A DNA stretch of 5,868 nt from Actinomycetota bacterium (GTDB taxonomy: Bacteria > Actinomycetota > Thermoleophilia > Gaiellales > Gaiellaceae): contig JACDER010000112.1 in NCBI GenBank assembly GCA_013816275.1, forward strand, positions 1-5,868. Reading direction: 5' to 3'. Of the stretch, positions 1 through 5,784 are shown piece after piece; the first letter of the stretch is position 1, and the number at the start of each line of letters is the position of its first letter. The notes beneath the pieces are model-generated. The model saw nothing but the letters and a program-made list of their open reading frames with translations. It was not told the origin of the DNA and made no database searches. Made by a program: the position numbers and the translations under genes.

Positions 1-1
1 T

Positions 2-808
2 CTCGAGGGCTACTGCGGCTCCCGGCCCGTGCGCATCGGCAACGGTGCCGCGAACCAGCTCCAGCTGGACATCTACGGCGAGCTGATCGACGCGATCTAC
101 GTCCACAACAGATACGGAGGGCCGATCTACTACGAAGCGTGGGAGGACTTGCGCGACGCGGTCGACTGGCTGTGCGAGAACTGGGACCAGCCGGACGAGG
201 GCATCTGGGAGACGCGCGGCGGCAAGAAGGATTTCGTCTTCTCGCGGCTCCAGTCGTGGGTCGGGATCGACCGGGCGGCGAAGATCGCCGTCCAGCGCAG
301 CCTGCCCGCCGACGTCTTCCACTGGCGCGCGGTCCGAGACAGGATCCATTCCCAGATCCACGAGCGGGGCTGGAACGAGAAGAAGAAGGCGTTCGTCCAG
401 CACTACGGCACGGACGTGCTCGACGCCTCGCTCCTGCTGATGCCGCTCGTGAAGTTCGTCTCGCCGACCGATCCGCGCTGGATCTCGACCCTGGACGCGA
501 TCGCGAAGGAGCTGGTCACCGACAGCCTCGTCCACCGCTACAACCCCGAGGTCTCACCCGACGGGCTGGCAGGGACAGAAGGCACGTTCTCGATGTGCTC
601 CTTCTGGATGGTGGAGGCGATGTCGCGCGCCGGCCGGGTCGACGACGCCCGGCTGATGTTCGAGAAGATGCTGACCTACGCGAACCACGTGGGCCTCTAC
701 TCGGAGCAGATCGGGCCGAGCGGAGAGGCGCTAGGGAACTTCCCGCAGGCGTTCACGCACCTCGCGCTGATCAGCGCCGCATTCGACCTCGACCGCGCGT
801 TGGGTTAG
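2..808 (+). CDS. Glycoside hydrolase family 15 protein (glucoamylase/trehalase type), C-terminal part
   Basis: This is the 3' portion of a GH15 alpha-glycosidase, which hydrolyses alpha-glucosidic bonds (glucan ends or trehalose) with inversion using two glutamates in an (alpha/alpha)6 barrel. 268 residues are visible; bacterial members are usually about 600, so the N-terminal beta-sandwich and first barrel helices lie upstream. Reading from base 2, the opening resembles the GSRPVRIGN(G/A)A..QLQLD(I/V)YGE block of actinobacterial GH15 proteins. The glutamate of GIWE at visible residue 70 (codon 209-211) fits the general acid. The glutamate of YSEQ at residue 235 (codon 704-706) fits the general base, followed by the family hallmark GNFPQAFTHL at residues 245-254. 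Actinobacterial relatives include demonstrated trehalases, so trehalose is a plausible substrate, but the specificity cannot be read from this part. There is no frameshift, and the stop TAG is at 806-808. The GTG at 29 is internal, not a start. The family call is firm; the substrate is open. Confidence 0.93.
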   Translation, partial: LEGYCGSRPVRIGNGAANQLQLDIYGELIDAIYVHNRYGGPIYYEAWEDLRDAVDWLCENWDQPDEGIWETRGGKKDFVFSRLQSWVGIDRAAKIAVQRSLPADVFHWRAVRDRIHSQIHERGWNEKKKAFVQHYGTDVLDASLLLMPLVKFVSPTDPRWISTLDAIAKELVTDSLVHRYNPEVSPDGLAGTEGTFSMCSFWMVEAMSRAGRVDDARLMFEKMLTYANHVGLYSEQIGPSGEALGNFPQAFTHLALISAAFDLDRALG

Positions 809-811
809 GCT
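782..811 (+). promoter_or_regulatory. Possible promoter of the MFS gene, leaderless type
   Basis: A TAGGCT hexamer at 806-811 fits the actinobacterial -10 pattern TANNNT, and its first three bases are the GH15 stop codon. A -35-like TTCGAC lies at 782-787, giving an 18-nt spacer. The GTG at 821 follows the hexamer after 9 nt, and there is no Shine-Dalgarno in between. This fits a transcript starting at or next to the start codon, but the match is to a loose motif and lies partly inside coding sequence. Confidence 0.3.
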
Positions 812-820
812 CCGGCGGCC

Positions 821-2443
821 GTGCTGCACCTGGCGCACTCGTTCCGCTTCGCCCGGCCCTCGATCAGGCGCGGCGGCGGGCACGAGAACAGGTGGGCTGC
901 GCTCACGGCCATGGCCATCTCGAGCGCTGTCACCTCGATCCCGACCTCGGCCGTCGTCCTCGCGATCCCGAAGATCCACCAGGAGTTCAACGCCTCGCAG
1001 GGGGAGCTCCAGTGGGTGCTGGTCGCCTTCAGCCTCGCCTACTCGGCCCTGCTCGTCATCGCGGGCCGCCTCGCCGATGTGTACGGGCGGAAGAAGTTCT
1101 TCCTCGCAGGCACCGTCGTGTACGCGGGCGGCGCGCTCGGGGCCACCCTGGCCCCCGACGCGCTCGTGCTGATCGTGACGGTCGCGATCATGGGCGTCGG
1201 CGCGGCGATCCTCACCCCCGCCTCGCTGTCGATCATCACCGACGCGTTCGGGCCCGAGCAGCGCGCGACGGCAATCGGCATCTGGGCTGCCGCGTCGGCC
1301 CTCGTCAGCGGCGTGGGCACGCTACTCGGCGGCGCCCTCTCGGACTGGCAATGGCGGTCGGTCTTCTGGATCAATGTGCCCTTCTGCGCGATCTTCTTCC
1401 TGCTGACGCTCAGGGCCGCCCGGGAGTCGCGCGATCCCAATGCGGACCGGCACGTGGACGTGACGGGCCTTGCCGCGCTGGTCGGCGCGCTCACGGCGCT
1501 GACCCTCGTGCTCAACGAGGGCCCCGTCTGGGGCTTCGGCTCGATCACGTCGATCATCTTCTTCGTCGCCGCAGCCGTGCTGCTCGCGGCATTCCTGTAT
1601 GCGGAGCCTCGCGTCCGGAACGCACTCGTCGACTTCGGGTTCTTCCGCAAGCGGAACTACCTCGGGGCGAACGCCGCGCTCCTCGTCGCCAACTTCGCGC
1701 TCGCCGCCGTGATCTTCTTCCTCGCGCAGTACATGGCGGAGGTCCTGGGGTACTCGCTGATCAAGGCGGGGACGCTGCTGCTGCCGCTCAGCGGCGCCCT
1801 CGTCGTCGCCCTCCCGCTCGGCGGGCCGATCTCTGAGCGGCTCGGGCCGCGGATCCCGATCTCCGCAGGTCTCGCGCTCACCGCGGTGGGCTGTTACCTA
1901 CTCACCTACATCAGCGCCAACTCCGGCTACAACGACGTCTGGCCAGGCTCCCTCCTGGTCGGCGCAGGAGTCGGCCTTGCGCTCACCCCGCTGAACACGG
2001 CCGCGATGAATGCGATCCGCCGCACTGAGCACGGAGCCGCCGCCGGGGTCCTGGTAACGATGAGCGGCATCGGGGCGACCTTCGGCGTGGCGCTCTCCGG
2101 CGCCTTCTTCCAGAGCGTGCAGGACAGGAAGACGGACTCGCTTCTGACCCACGTCGGGAACGGCATCCACCTCACCGAGGCGCAGGAGCGAACGCTGAGC
2201 GGCCTCCTCTCCGGATCGGACGAGGCGAAGGCGCTACTCCACACGTTCGACCCGGCGCAGCAGTCGGCGATCAGGCACGCGCTGCGACAGGGATACACGG
2301 ACGGTCTCGGGGTCGTCATGTGGCTCGCCCTCGGGATCACGGTCGCGGGGCTGCTGCTCGTCGCCATGGTCATGCAGCGCTCGGCCCCGGTCCCCGACGA
2401 GGAGGAGATCGAAGGGCTCGGGGCCCAAGAGTCCCGGGCCTAG
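821..2443 (+). CDS. DHA2-type (14-helix) MFS efflux transporter
   Basis: This is an inner-membrane major facilitator of the EmrB/QacA (DHA2) drug:H+ antiporter type, 540 residues and full length for the family. From the GTG at 821, TM1 begins near residue 24 and contains the VVLAIPKIHQEF block (45-56). This is followed by the loop 2-3 motif A, GRLADVYGRKK (82-92), then LTPASLSIITDAF (131-143), the antiporter motif C region (161-173) and the family hallmark WRSVFWINVP (178-187). A polar loop at about residues 430-490 precedes the last helix, and a short acidic tail (EEEIEG) ends the protein. Motif C reads GTLLGG where GPxxGG is usual, so the conserved proline is a threonine. Start: GTG 821 retains all of TM1 and lies 12 nt after the GH15 stop; the next candidate, ATG 911, would cut into TM1. 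No Shine-Dalgarno precedes either. No adjacent membrane-fusion partner or TetR/MarR regulator is visible, so the substrate (drug, sugar or metabolite) is unknown. Confidence 0.92.
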   Translation: MLHLAHSFRFARPSIRRGGGHENRWAALTAMAISSAVTSIPTSAVVLAIPKIHQEFNASQGELQWVLVAFSLAYSALLVIAGRLADVYGRKKFFLAGTVVYAGGALGATLAPDALVLIVTVAIMGVGAAILTPASLSIITDAFGPEQRATAIGIWAAASALVSGVGTLLGGALSDWQWRSVFWINVPFCAIFFLLTLRAARESRDPNADRHVDVTGLAALVGALTALTLVLNEGPVWGFGSITSIIFFVAAAVLLAAFLYAEPRVRNALVDFGFFRKRNYLGANAALLVANFALAAVIFFLAQYMAEVLGYSLIKAGTLLLPLSGALVVALPLGGPISERLGPRIPISAGLALTAVGCYLLTYISANSGYNDVWPGSLLVGAGVGLALTPLNTAAMNAIRRTEHGAAAGVLVTMSGIGATFGVALSGAFFQSVQDRKTDSLLTHVGNGIHLTEAQERTLSGLLSGSDEAKALLHTFDPAQQSAIRHALRQGYTDGLGVVMWLALGITVAGLLLVAMVMQRSAPVPDEEEIEGLGAQESRA

Positions 2444-2451
2444 CGAGCCCT
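2413..2451 (+). terminator. Hairpin across the MFS stop codon, terminator-like without a T-tract
   Basis: A perfect 8-bp inverted repeat pairs AGGGCTCG (2413-2420) with CGAGCCCT (2444-2451). Nested inside it, GGCCC (2422-2426) pairs with GGGCC (2436-2440) around a 9-nt loop. The asymmetric internal bulge on the 3' side is exactly the TAG stop codon of the transporter (2441-2443). No T-run follows, so this would be a U-less actinobacterial-style terminator or an mRNA 3'-end stabiliser. Its position, between the transporter and the putative CBS promoter, fits transcript separation. Chance hairpins are common in GC-rich DNA, which limits confidence. Confidence 0.4.
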
Positions 2452-2458
2452 AGAGGGT

Positions 2459-2464
2459 TATGCT
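2459..2464 (+). promoter_or_regulatory. Possible -10 box of the CBS gene, leaderless type
   Basis: TATGCT fits TANNNT and lies 9 nt before the GTG at 2474, directly after the hairpin that ends the transporter gene. It sits in the only A/T-richer patch of this junction. No -35 match is visible at 16-18 nt upstream, and there is no Shine-Dalgarno before the GTG, so a leaderless mRNA is the simplest reading. Confidence 0.38.
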
Positions 2465-2473
2465 CGCGGGGCC

Positions 2474-2866
2474 GTGACCCAGCTCCGCGACATCATGACC
2501 GAGGACGTCCTCTCCGTCGCGCCGGAGGACACGCTCGGCGAAGTGGCGACGAAGATGGTCGAGCGCAACGTCGGCTCGGTCGTCGTCGTCGACTTCGGGC
2601 GCCTGATCGGTGTCTTGACCGAGCGCGACATCATGCGCGCGGTCGCGGCGCGAACGCACTCCAGCGACGCCCGTGCCCGGGAGTGGATGACCGCCGACCC
2701 GATCACGGCGACGGCGGATGTGTCGGTCGAGGACGCCGCCAAGACCATGTTCGACCACGGCTTTCGCCATCTCCCGATCGTCGATGGGGAGCGCGCGATC
2801 GGGATCGTCTCGATCCGCGACGTGGCCGCCTGGGGCATTGCGCACGCCGCGCCCGACAGCTCCTAG
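2474..2866 (+). CDS. Stand-alone tandem CBS-domain protein
   Basis: This is a 130-residue cytoplasmic protein made of two CBS motifs and nothing else, forming one Bateman module. CBS1 covers about residues 5-60 (opens RDIMTEDV, ends GVLTERD at 46-52). CBS2 covers about 69-125 (opens REWMTADPIT, ends GIVSIRD at 110-116). The T/S-x-x-D ending of both repeats is the element that contacts ribose and phosphate of adenine nucleotides in characterised Bateman modules, so binding of AMP, ATP or a related ligand is plausible but inferred. There is no IMP dehydrogenase, channel or kinase domain, so it probably acts on a partner protein or as a soluble sensor. Start: GTG 2474 gives the usual N-terminus just before the DIMT motif, with a TANNNT box 9 nt upstream and no Shine-Dalgarno. 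It follows the transporter by 30 nt and converges on the minus-strand gene, sharing its stop region. The physiological role is unknown. Confidence 0.9.
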   Translation: MTQLRDIMTEDVLSVAPEDTLGEVATKMVERNVGSVVVVDFGRLIGVLTERDIMRAVAARTHSSDARAREWMTADPITATADVSVEDAAKTMFDHGFRHLPIVDGERAIGIVSIRDVAAWGIAHAAPDSS

Positions 2867-3147
2867 GGTTCGCGTATCGGCAGGTTGCTCGCGACGACGC
2901 GCTGGCCGCCGCGGCTGTACACGACATCGACTGAGTCGTTCTGGCGGTACGTCCCGGCGATCCCGAGGAAGAGCGACAGCCAGCGCCAGAAGCCGAGCCG
3001 CCCTTCTTCGGCCAGCGGCTTGCCGAAGACGAGCATCGGCCCGCGCACCTCAAAATCCTCTCCCTGGGTCTGTGGAACGCCGTTCAGGAAGACCTCGAAC
3101 GGCGGGCTGACGGCGCGAGGCAAGTCGACGACGGAGCGCGGAGCCAT
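2863..3147 (-). CDS. Conserved-looking hypothetical protein, divergent from coxB
   Basis: This is a 94-residue protein I cannot assign to a named family, though it resembles short uncharacterised actinobacterial proteins. From its ATG (complement 3145-3147) it starts MAPRSVVDLP, continues with FEVFLNGV (17-24), GEDFEVRG (29-36), a hydrophobic Trp-rich stretch FWRWLSLFLGIAG (53-65) and ends with DSVDVVYSRGG (71-81). The order strand, NG turn, (G)xDF/Y strand, then SVDVVY strand recalls small beta-sandwich modules seen in phage tail proteins; that is resemblance only. The hydrophobic patch could be a buried core or a membrane-touching helix; it is short for a transmembrane span. No signal peptide is apparent. 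An upstream ATG at complement 3163-3165 would add MAFYEA, but I prefer 3147. The amino-acid composition is balanced, unlike the Arg/Pro-rich antisense shadows nearby, and the frame fills exactly the gap between two genes. It may share its promoter region with coxB. Function unknown. Confidence 0.75.
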   Translation of the reverse strand: MAPRSVVDLPRAVSPPFEVFLNGVPQTQGEDFEVRGPMLVFGKPLAEEGRLGFWRWLSLFLGIAGTYRQNDSVDVVYSRGGQRVVASNLPIREP

Positions 3148-3154
3148 TGCTTCG

Positions 3155-3160
3155 TAGAAT
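3155..3160 (+). promoter_or_regulatory. Possible -10 box of coxB, leaderless type
   Basis: TAGAAT matches TANNNT with the favoured A at the fifth position and lies 7 nt before GTG 3168, the spacing expected when the start codon is the first transcribed base. No Shine-Dalgarno lies between. No clear -35 is visible at 16-18 nt upstream. An in-frame ATG at 3159 overlaps this hexamer and could not be on a transcript started from it. Confidence 0.42.
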
Positions 3161-3161
3161 G
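3156..3161 (-). promoter_or_regulatory. Possible -10 box of the divergent hypothetical gene
   Basis: Read on the minus strand this is CATTCT, which retains the two most important -10 positions (A2 and T6). It lies 8 nt before the ATG at complement 3147. It overlaps the coxB hexamer almost completely in the opposite orientation. The first position is off-consensus and no -35 was recognised, so this is tentative. Confidence 0.2.
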
Positions 3162-3167
3162 CCATCC

Positions 3168-4154
3168 GTGCGCGCCCGGACTCTCGTCACCGCCGGTTCC
3201 CTGATGCTGGCGGCGCTCGCGTTCGCCGGCGCCGCACTCGCCGACGGCGGCGGCTTCTCGCCGGTCGAGCCTGCGTCGCCGAACGCCGAGCGGATCTCGA
3301 CGACGTACTGGTTCATCTTCGGCTTCGCCGCCGCGATCTTCCTCGTGGTCGAGATCGCGCTCGTCGTCTTCATCGTCCGCTTCCGCAACCGTGGTCGCTC
3401 GCGCGAGGTCGAGGGGCCGCAGATCCGTGGTCACCTGAACCTCGAGCTCGCCTGGACTGCGGTGCCGGTCCTGATCCTCGTCGCCATCGCGATCTTCGCG
3501 TTCTACGAGCTGCCGGGAATCAAGGACGTCCCGGCCGCGGGTGCCTCCGGCTCGCAGCTGCAGGTCGGCGTCGAGGGGCAGCAGTTCTACTGGCAGTACA
3601 CGTACCCGAACGGCGTCATCGCGATCGACCGGATGCGCGTCCCGGTCGGGCGGCCCGTCCGGCTGGAGGTCACCTCGCCGCTCGACGACGTCATCCACAG
3701 CTGGTGGATCCCGGCGCTCGGGGGCAAGATCGACGCGATCCCCGGCCATCCGAACCACACCTGGTTCGAAGCCACGAAACCGGGCACGTACACCGGGCAG
3801 TGCGCCGAATTCTGCGGAATCCAGCACACGGCCATGCTCGCGACGGTCGAGGCAGTGCCCTCGAGCCAGTTCGACAGCTGGCTCGCCGCCGAGGCGCGCG
3901 CCCAGACGGAGGGCACATCCGACCTCGGCGCGCAGGAATTCAACGGCGTGTGCGCCAAGTGCCATGGGCTGAGCGGAAAGGGCGGAGTCGGTCCCGACAT
4001 CGCGTCGAGCGCGACCATCCAGGACCGGCAGAGCCTCGACACGATCGTCAGGGAGGGGCTCGACCTGATGCCAGCGGTCGGAGCCGGCTGGAGCGACCGC
4101 CAGATGGACGCGCTGTCCTCCTATCTCCAGAAACGGTTCGGGAATGGCGGTTAG
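3168..4154 (+). CDS. coxB: Cytochrome c oxidase subunit II with fused cytochrome c domain (caa3 type)
   Basis: This is the electron-entry subunit of an aa3/caa3 heme-copper oxidase, 328 residues from GTG 3168. Residues 1-26 form a signal peptide, with likely cleavage after the ALA that precedes DGGG; there is no lipobox cysteine. Two transmembrane helices (about 48-70 and 96-114) precede an extracytoplasmic cupredoxin domain. The CuA ligands are all present: H177 (DVIHSW), C212, E214 and C216 (QCAEFC), H220 and M223 (QHTAM). The aromatic FYWQY electron-transfer patch is at about 141-145. A class I cytochrome c domain follows with CAKCH at 262-266 and a distal methionine at M301 (LMPAVG). The fusion lets the complex take electrons through its own heme c, as in caa3 oxidases of Bacillus and Thermus. 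The GTG is preferred over ATG 3159 or TTG 3147 because a TAGAAT box lies 7 nt upstream and no Shine-Dalgarno supports the others. The 3' end overlaps coxA by 11 nt, which suggests translational coupling. Confidence 0.96.
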   Translation: MRARTLVTAGSLMLAALAFAGAALADGGGFSPVEPASPNAERISTTYWFIFGFAAAIFLVVEIALVVFIVRFRNRGRSREVEGPQIRGHLNLELAWTAVPVLILVAIAIFAFYELPGIKDVPAAGASGSQLQVGVEGQQFYWQYTYPNGVIAIDRMRVPVGRPVRLEVTSPLDDVIHSWWIPALGGKIDAIPGHPNHTWFEATKPGTYTGQCAEFCGIQHTAMLATVEAVPSSQFDSWLAAEARAQTEGTSDLGAQEFNGVCAKCHGLSGKGGVGPDIASSATIQDRQSLDTIVREGLDLMPAVGAGWSDRQMDALSSYLQKRFGNGG

Positions 4155-5784
4155 CGTCGAGCCGTATCCCGGCCGCGTCCCCTGGACCCGGGGCCGCTTC
4201 GTCAGCTGGCTGACGACCACCGACCACAAGCGGATCGGGATCCTCTACATCTCCACGAGCCTGCTCTTCTTCGTGGCGGGCGGCATCCTCGCGCTGCTGA
4301 TGCGCGCGCAGCTCGCGACGCCGAACGAGAGCTTCGTCACCAAGGACAGCTACAGCGAGCTGTTCACCATGCACGGGACGACGATGATCTTCCTCGTCGT
4401 CGTACCCATCCTCGCCGGCTTCGGCAACTACCTCGTCCCGCTGATGATCGGCGCGAGGGACGTGGCTTTCCCCCGGCTGAACGCCCTCTCCTACTGGCTG
4501 TTCCTGCTCGGCGGCGTCGTCCTCTACGGGAGCTGGTTCGCCGCGGGCGGAGCGCCGAAGGCGGGCTGGACGAGCTACGTGCCGCTGAGCGTGAACACGC
4601 CGGGCAGCGGCCAGGACCTCTGGATCCTCTCGCTGCACATCCTCACGCTCTCGTCGCTCCTCGGGGCGATCAACTTCCTGGTCACGATTACCAGGATGCG
4701 AACCCGCGGGATGTCGTGGATGCGGATGCCGCTGTTCGTCTGGTCGATCCAGGTCTACTCGGCACTGCTGGTGGTCGTCCTGCCCGCGCTGTCGGCAGGG
4801 CTGACCCTGCTCCTGCTCGACCGGCAGGCGGGCACGCACTTCTTCATTCCGGCCAAGGGAGGGAGCGCGCTCCTCTGGCAGCACGTCTTCTGGTTCTTCG
4901 GCCACCCCGAGGTCTACATCATGATCCTGCCCGCGATGGGGATCGTGTCGGAGGTGATCCCCGTCTTCGCCCGCAAGCCGATCTTCGGCTACACCGCGAT
5001 CGCGCTCTCCACCGCCGGGATCGGAGTGATCTCGCTATTCGTATGGGCCCACCACATGTTCTCGACCGGGCTCCCGATCTCGTTGCAGGCCTTCTTCCTG
5101 GTCTCCTCGATGGCGGTGGCCGTTCCGACCGGGGTGAAGATCTTCAACTGGCTGGCGACCACCTGGCGGGGGAATCTCATCTTCGACACGCCCATGCTGT
5201 ACGCGCTCGGCTTCATCGCCGTCTTCACGCTGGGCGGCCTCTCCGGGATCTTCCTGGCCGTGTTCCCCGTCGACTGGCAGGTGACTGACACCTACTACGT
5301 CGTCGCGCATCTCCACTACGTGCTCTTCGGCGGCTCGATCTTCGGGATCTTCGCCGGGCTCTACTACTGGTGGCCCAAGATGTTCGGGCGTATGCTCGAC
5401 GAGCGCCTCGGGAAGTGGCAGTTCTGGCTCACGTTCATCGGCTTCAACATCACCTTCTTCCCCCAGCACATGCTCGGCCTGCTCGGGATGCCCCGCCGGG
5501 TCTACACCTACGACCACGGCGGGATCTGGGAGGGCTACAACCTGGCGTCCAGCATCGGGTCGGGGATCATGGGCATCGGCATCCTGCTCTTCTTCGTCAA
5601 CGTCCTCGTGACACGGCGGCGGGGGAAGCGGGCCGGGAACGATCCGTGGCTGGCCGACACGCTCGAGTGGTACACGAGCTCCCCGCCCCCGCCGGAGAAC
5701 TTCGACGCGCCGATCCCGTACGTGACGAGCGCGCGCCCGCTGCGGGACATTCGCCGCCGGCTGAAGGAGATGCGCCATCTCTGA
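4144..5784 (+). CDS. coxA: Cytochrome c oxidase subunit I, A1-type heme-copper oxidase
   Basis: This is the catalytic membrane subunit that reduces O2 to water and pumps protons, 546 residues with about 12 transmembrane helices and no fused subunit III domain. All metal ligands are present: H77 (TMHGTT) and H391 for low-spin heme a; H389 (VVAHLHY) for heme a3; H254, H303 and H304 (GHPEVY, WAHHMF) for CuB. Y258 is the His-Tyr cross-link residue. Both proton paths are intact: the D channel with D106 and N113 (ARDVAFPRLN) leading to E256, and the K channel with T329 and K332 (PTGVKIF). The glutamate in GHPEVY places it in the A1 subfamily. ATG 4144 lies inside the end of coxB (11-nt overlap) in another frame, with only a weak GGGA ahead, so translation is probably coupled to coxB. 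The C-terminal tail is proline-rich (PPPPENFDAP, 514-523) and then basic. The next gene in the string is not coxC. Function is as certain as sequence alone allows. Confidence 0.98.
   Translation: MAVSVEPYPGRVPWTRGRFVSWLTTTDHKRIGILYISTSLLFFVAGGILALLMRAQLATPNESFVTKDSYSELFTMHGTTMIFLVVVPILAGFGNYLVPLMIGARDVAFPRLNALSYWLFLLGGVVLYGSWFAAGGAPKAGWTSYVPLSVNTPGSGQDLWILSLHILTLSSLLGAINFLVTITRMRTRGMSWMRMPLFVWSIQVYSALLVVVLPALSAGLTLLLLDRQAGTHFFIPAKGGSALLWQHVFWFFGHPEVYIMILPAMGIVSEVIPVFARKPIFGYTAIALSTAGIGVISLFVWAHHMFSTGLPISLQAFFLVSSMAVAVPTGVKIFNWLATTWRGNLIFDTPMLYALGFIAVFTLGGLSGIFLAVFPVDWQVTDTYYVVAHLHYVLFGGSIFGIFAGLYYWWPKMFGRMLDERLGKWQFWLTFIGFNITFFPQHMLGLLGMPRRVYTYDHGGIWEGYNLASSIGSGIMGIGILLFFVNVLVTRRRGKRAGNDPWLADTLEWYTSSPPPPENFDAPIPYVTSARPLRDIRRRLKEMRHL
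5764..5769 (+). promoter_or_regulatory. Ribosome binding site inside the coxA end
   Basis: AAGGAG is a strong match to the anti-Shine-Dalgarno, in contrast to the starts of the MFS, CBS and coxB genes, which have none. It directly abuts ATG 5770 (coxA frame, only four codons to the stop) and is 7 nt from ATC 5777 in the frame of the next membrane protein, so it probably serves that downstream gene. Confidence 0.45.

Noticed and set aside
1039..1650. Minus-strand open frame of 203 codons inside the MFS gene
   Set aside because: It is Ser/Ala/Arg/Thr-rich low-complexity translation of the complement of transporter codons.
139..1836. Long + strand open frame of 565 codons running across the GH15/MFS junction
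   Set aside because: It is out of frame with two clearly recognisable genes and is Arg/Pro/Gly/Ala-rich with no domain; it is a GC-driven shadow.
2867..2900. Terminator between the convergent CBS and minus-strand genes
   Set aside because: The two stop codons overlap, so no intergenic space exists, and I saw no convincing hairpin with a T-tract on either side.
2320..2934. Plus-strand open frame of 204 codons spanning the MFS end and the CBS gene
   Set aside because: It is Arg/Gly/Asp-rich, out of frame with the CBS gene whose two repeats are intact, and has no domain.
3147..3167. TTG 3147 or ATG 3159 as the coxB start
   Set aside because: Neither has a Shine-Dalgarno, and both lie at or upstream of the TAGAAT box. 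The signal peptide is complete from GTG 3168. ATG 3159 remains a possible alternative.
3084..4229. Minus-strand open frame of 381 codons opposite coxB
   Set aside because: It is rich in Arg, Asp and Glu with no hydrophobic core pattern, and lies wholly antisense to an intact, motif-complete gene.
4048..4905. Minus-strand open frame of 285 codons opposite coxA
   Set aside because: It has extreme charged composition (Glu/Arg/Asp), which is the expected antisense read of GC-rich membrane codons.
5035..5778. Minus-strand open frame of 247 codons opposite the 3' half of coxA
   Set aside because: It shows the same antisense shadow composition, with no recognisable domain.
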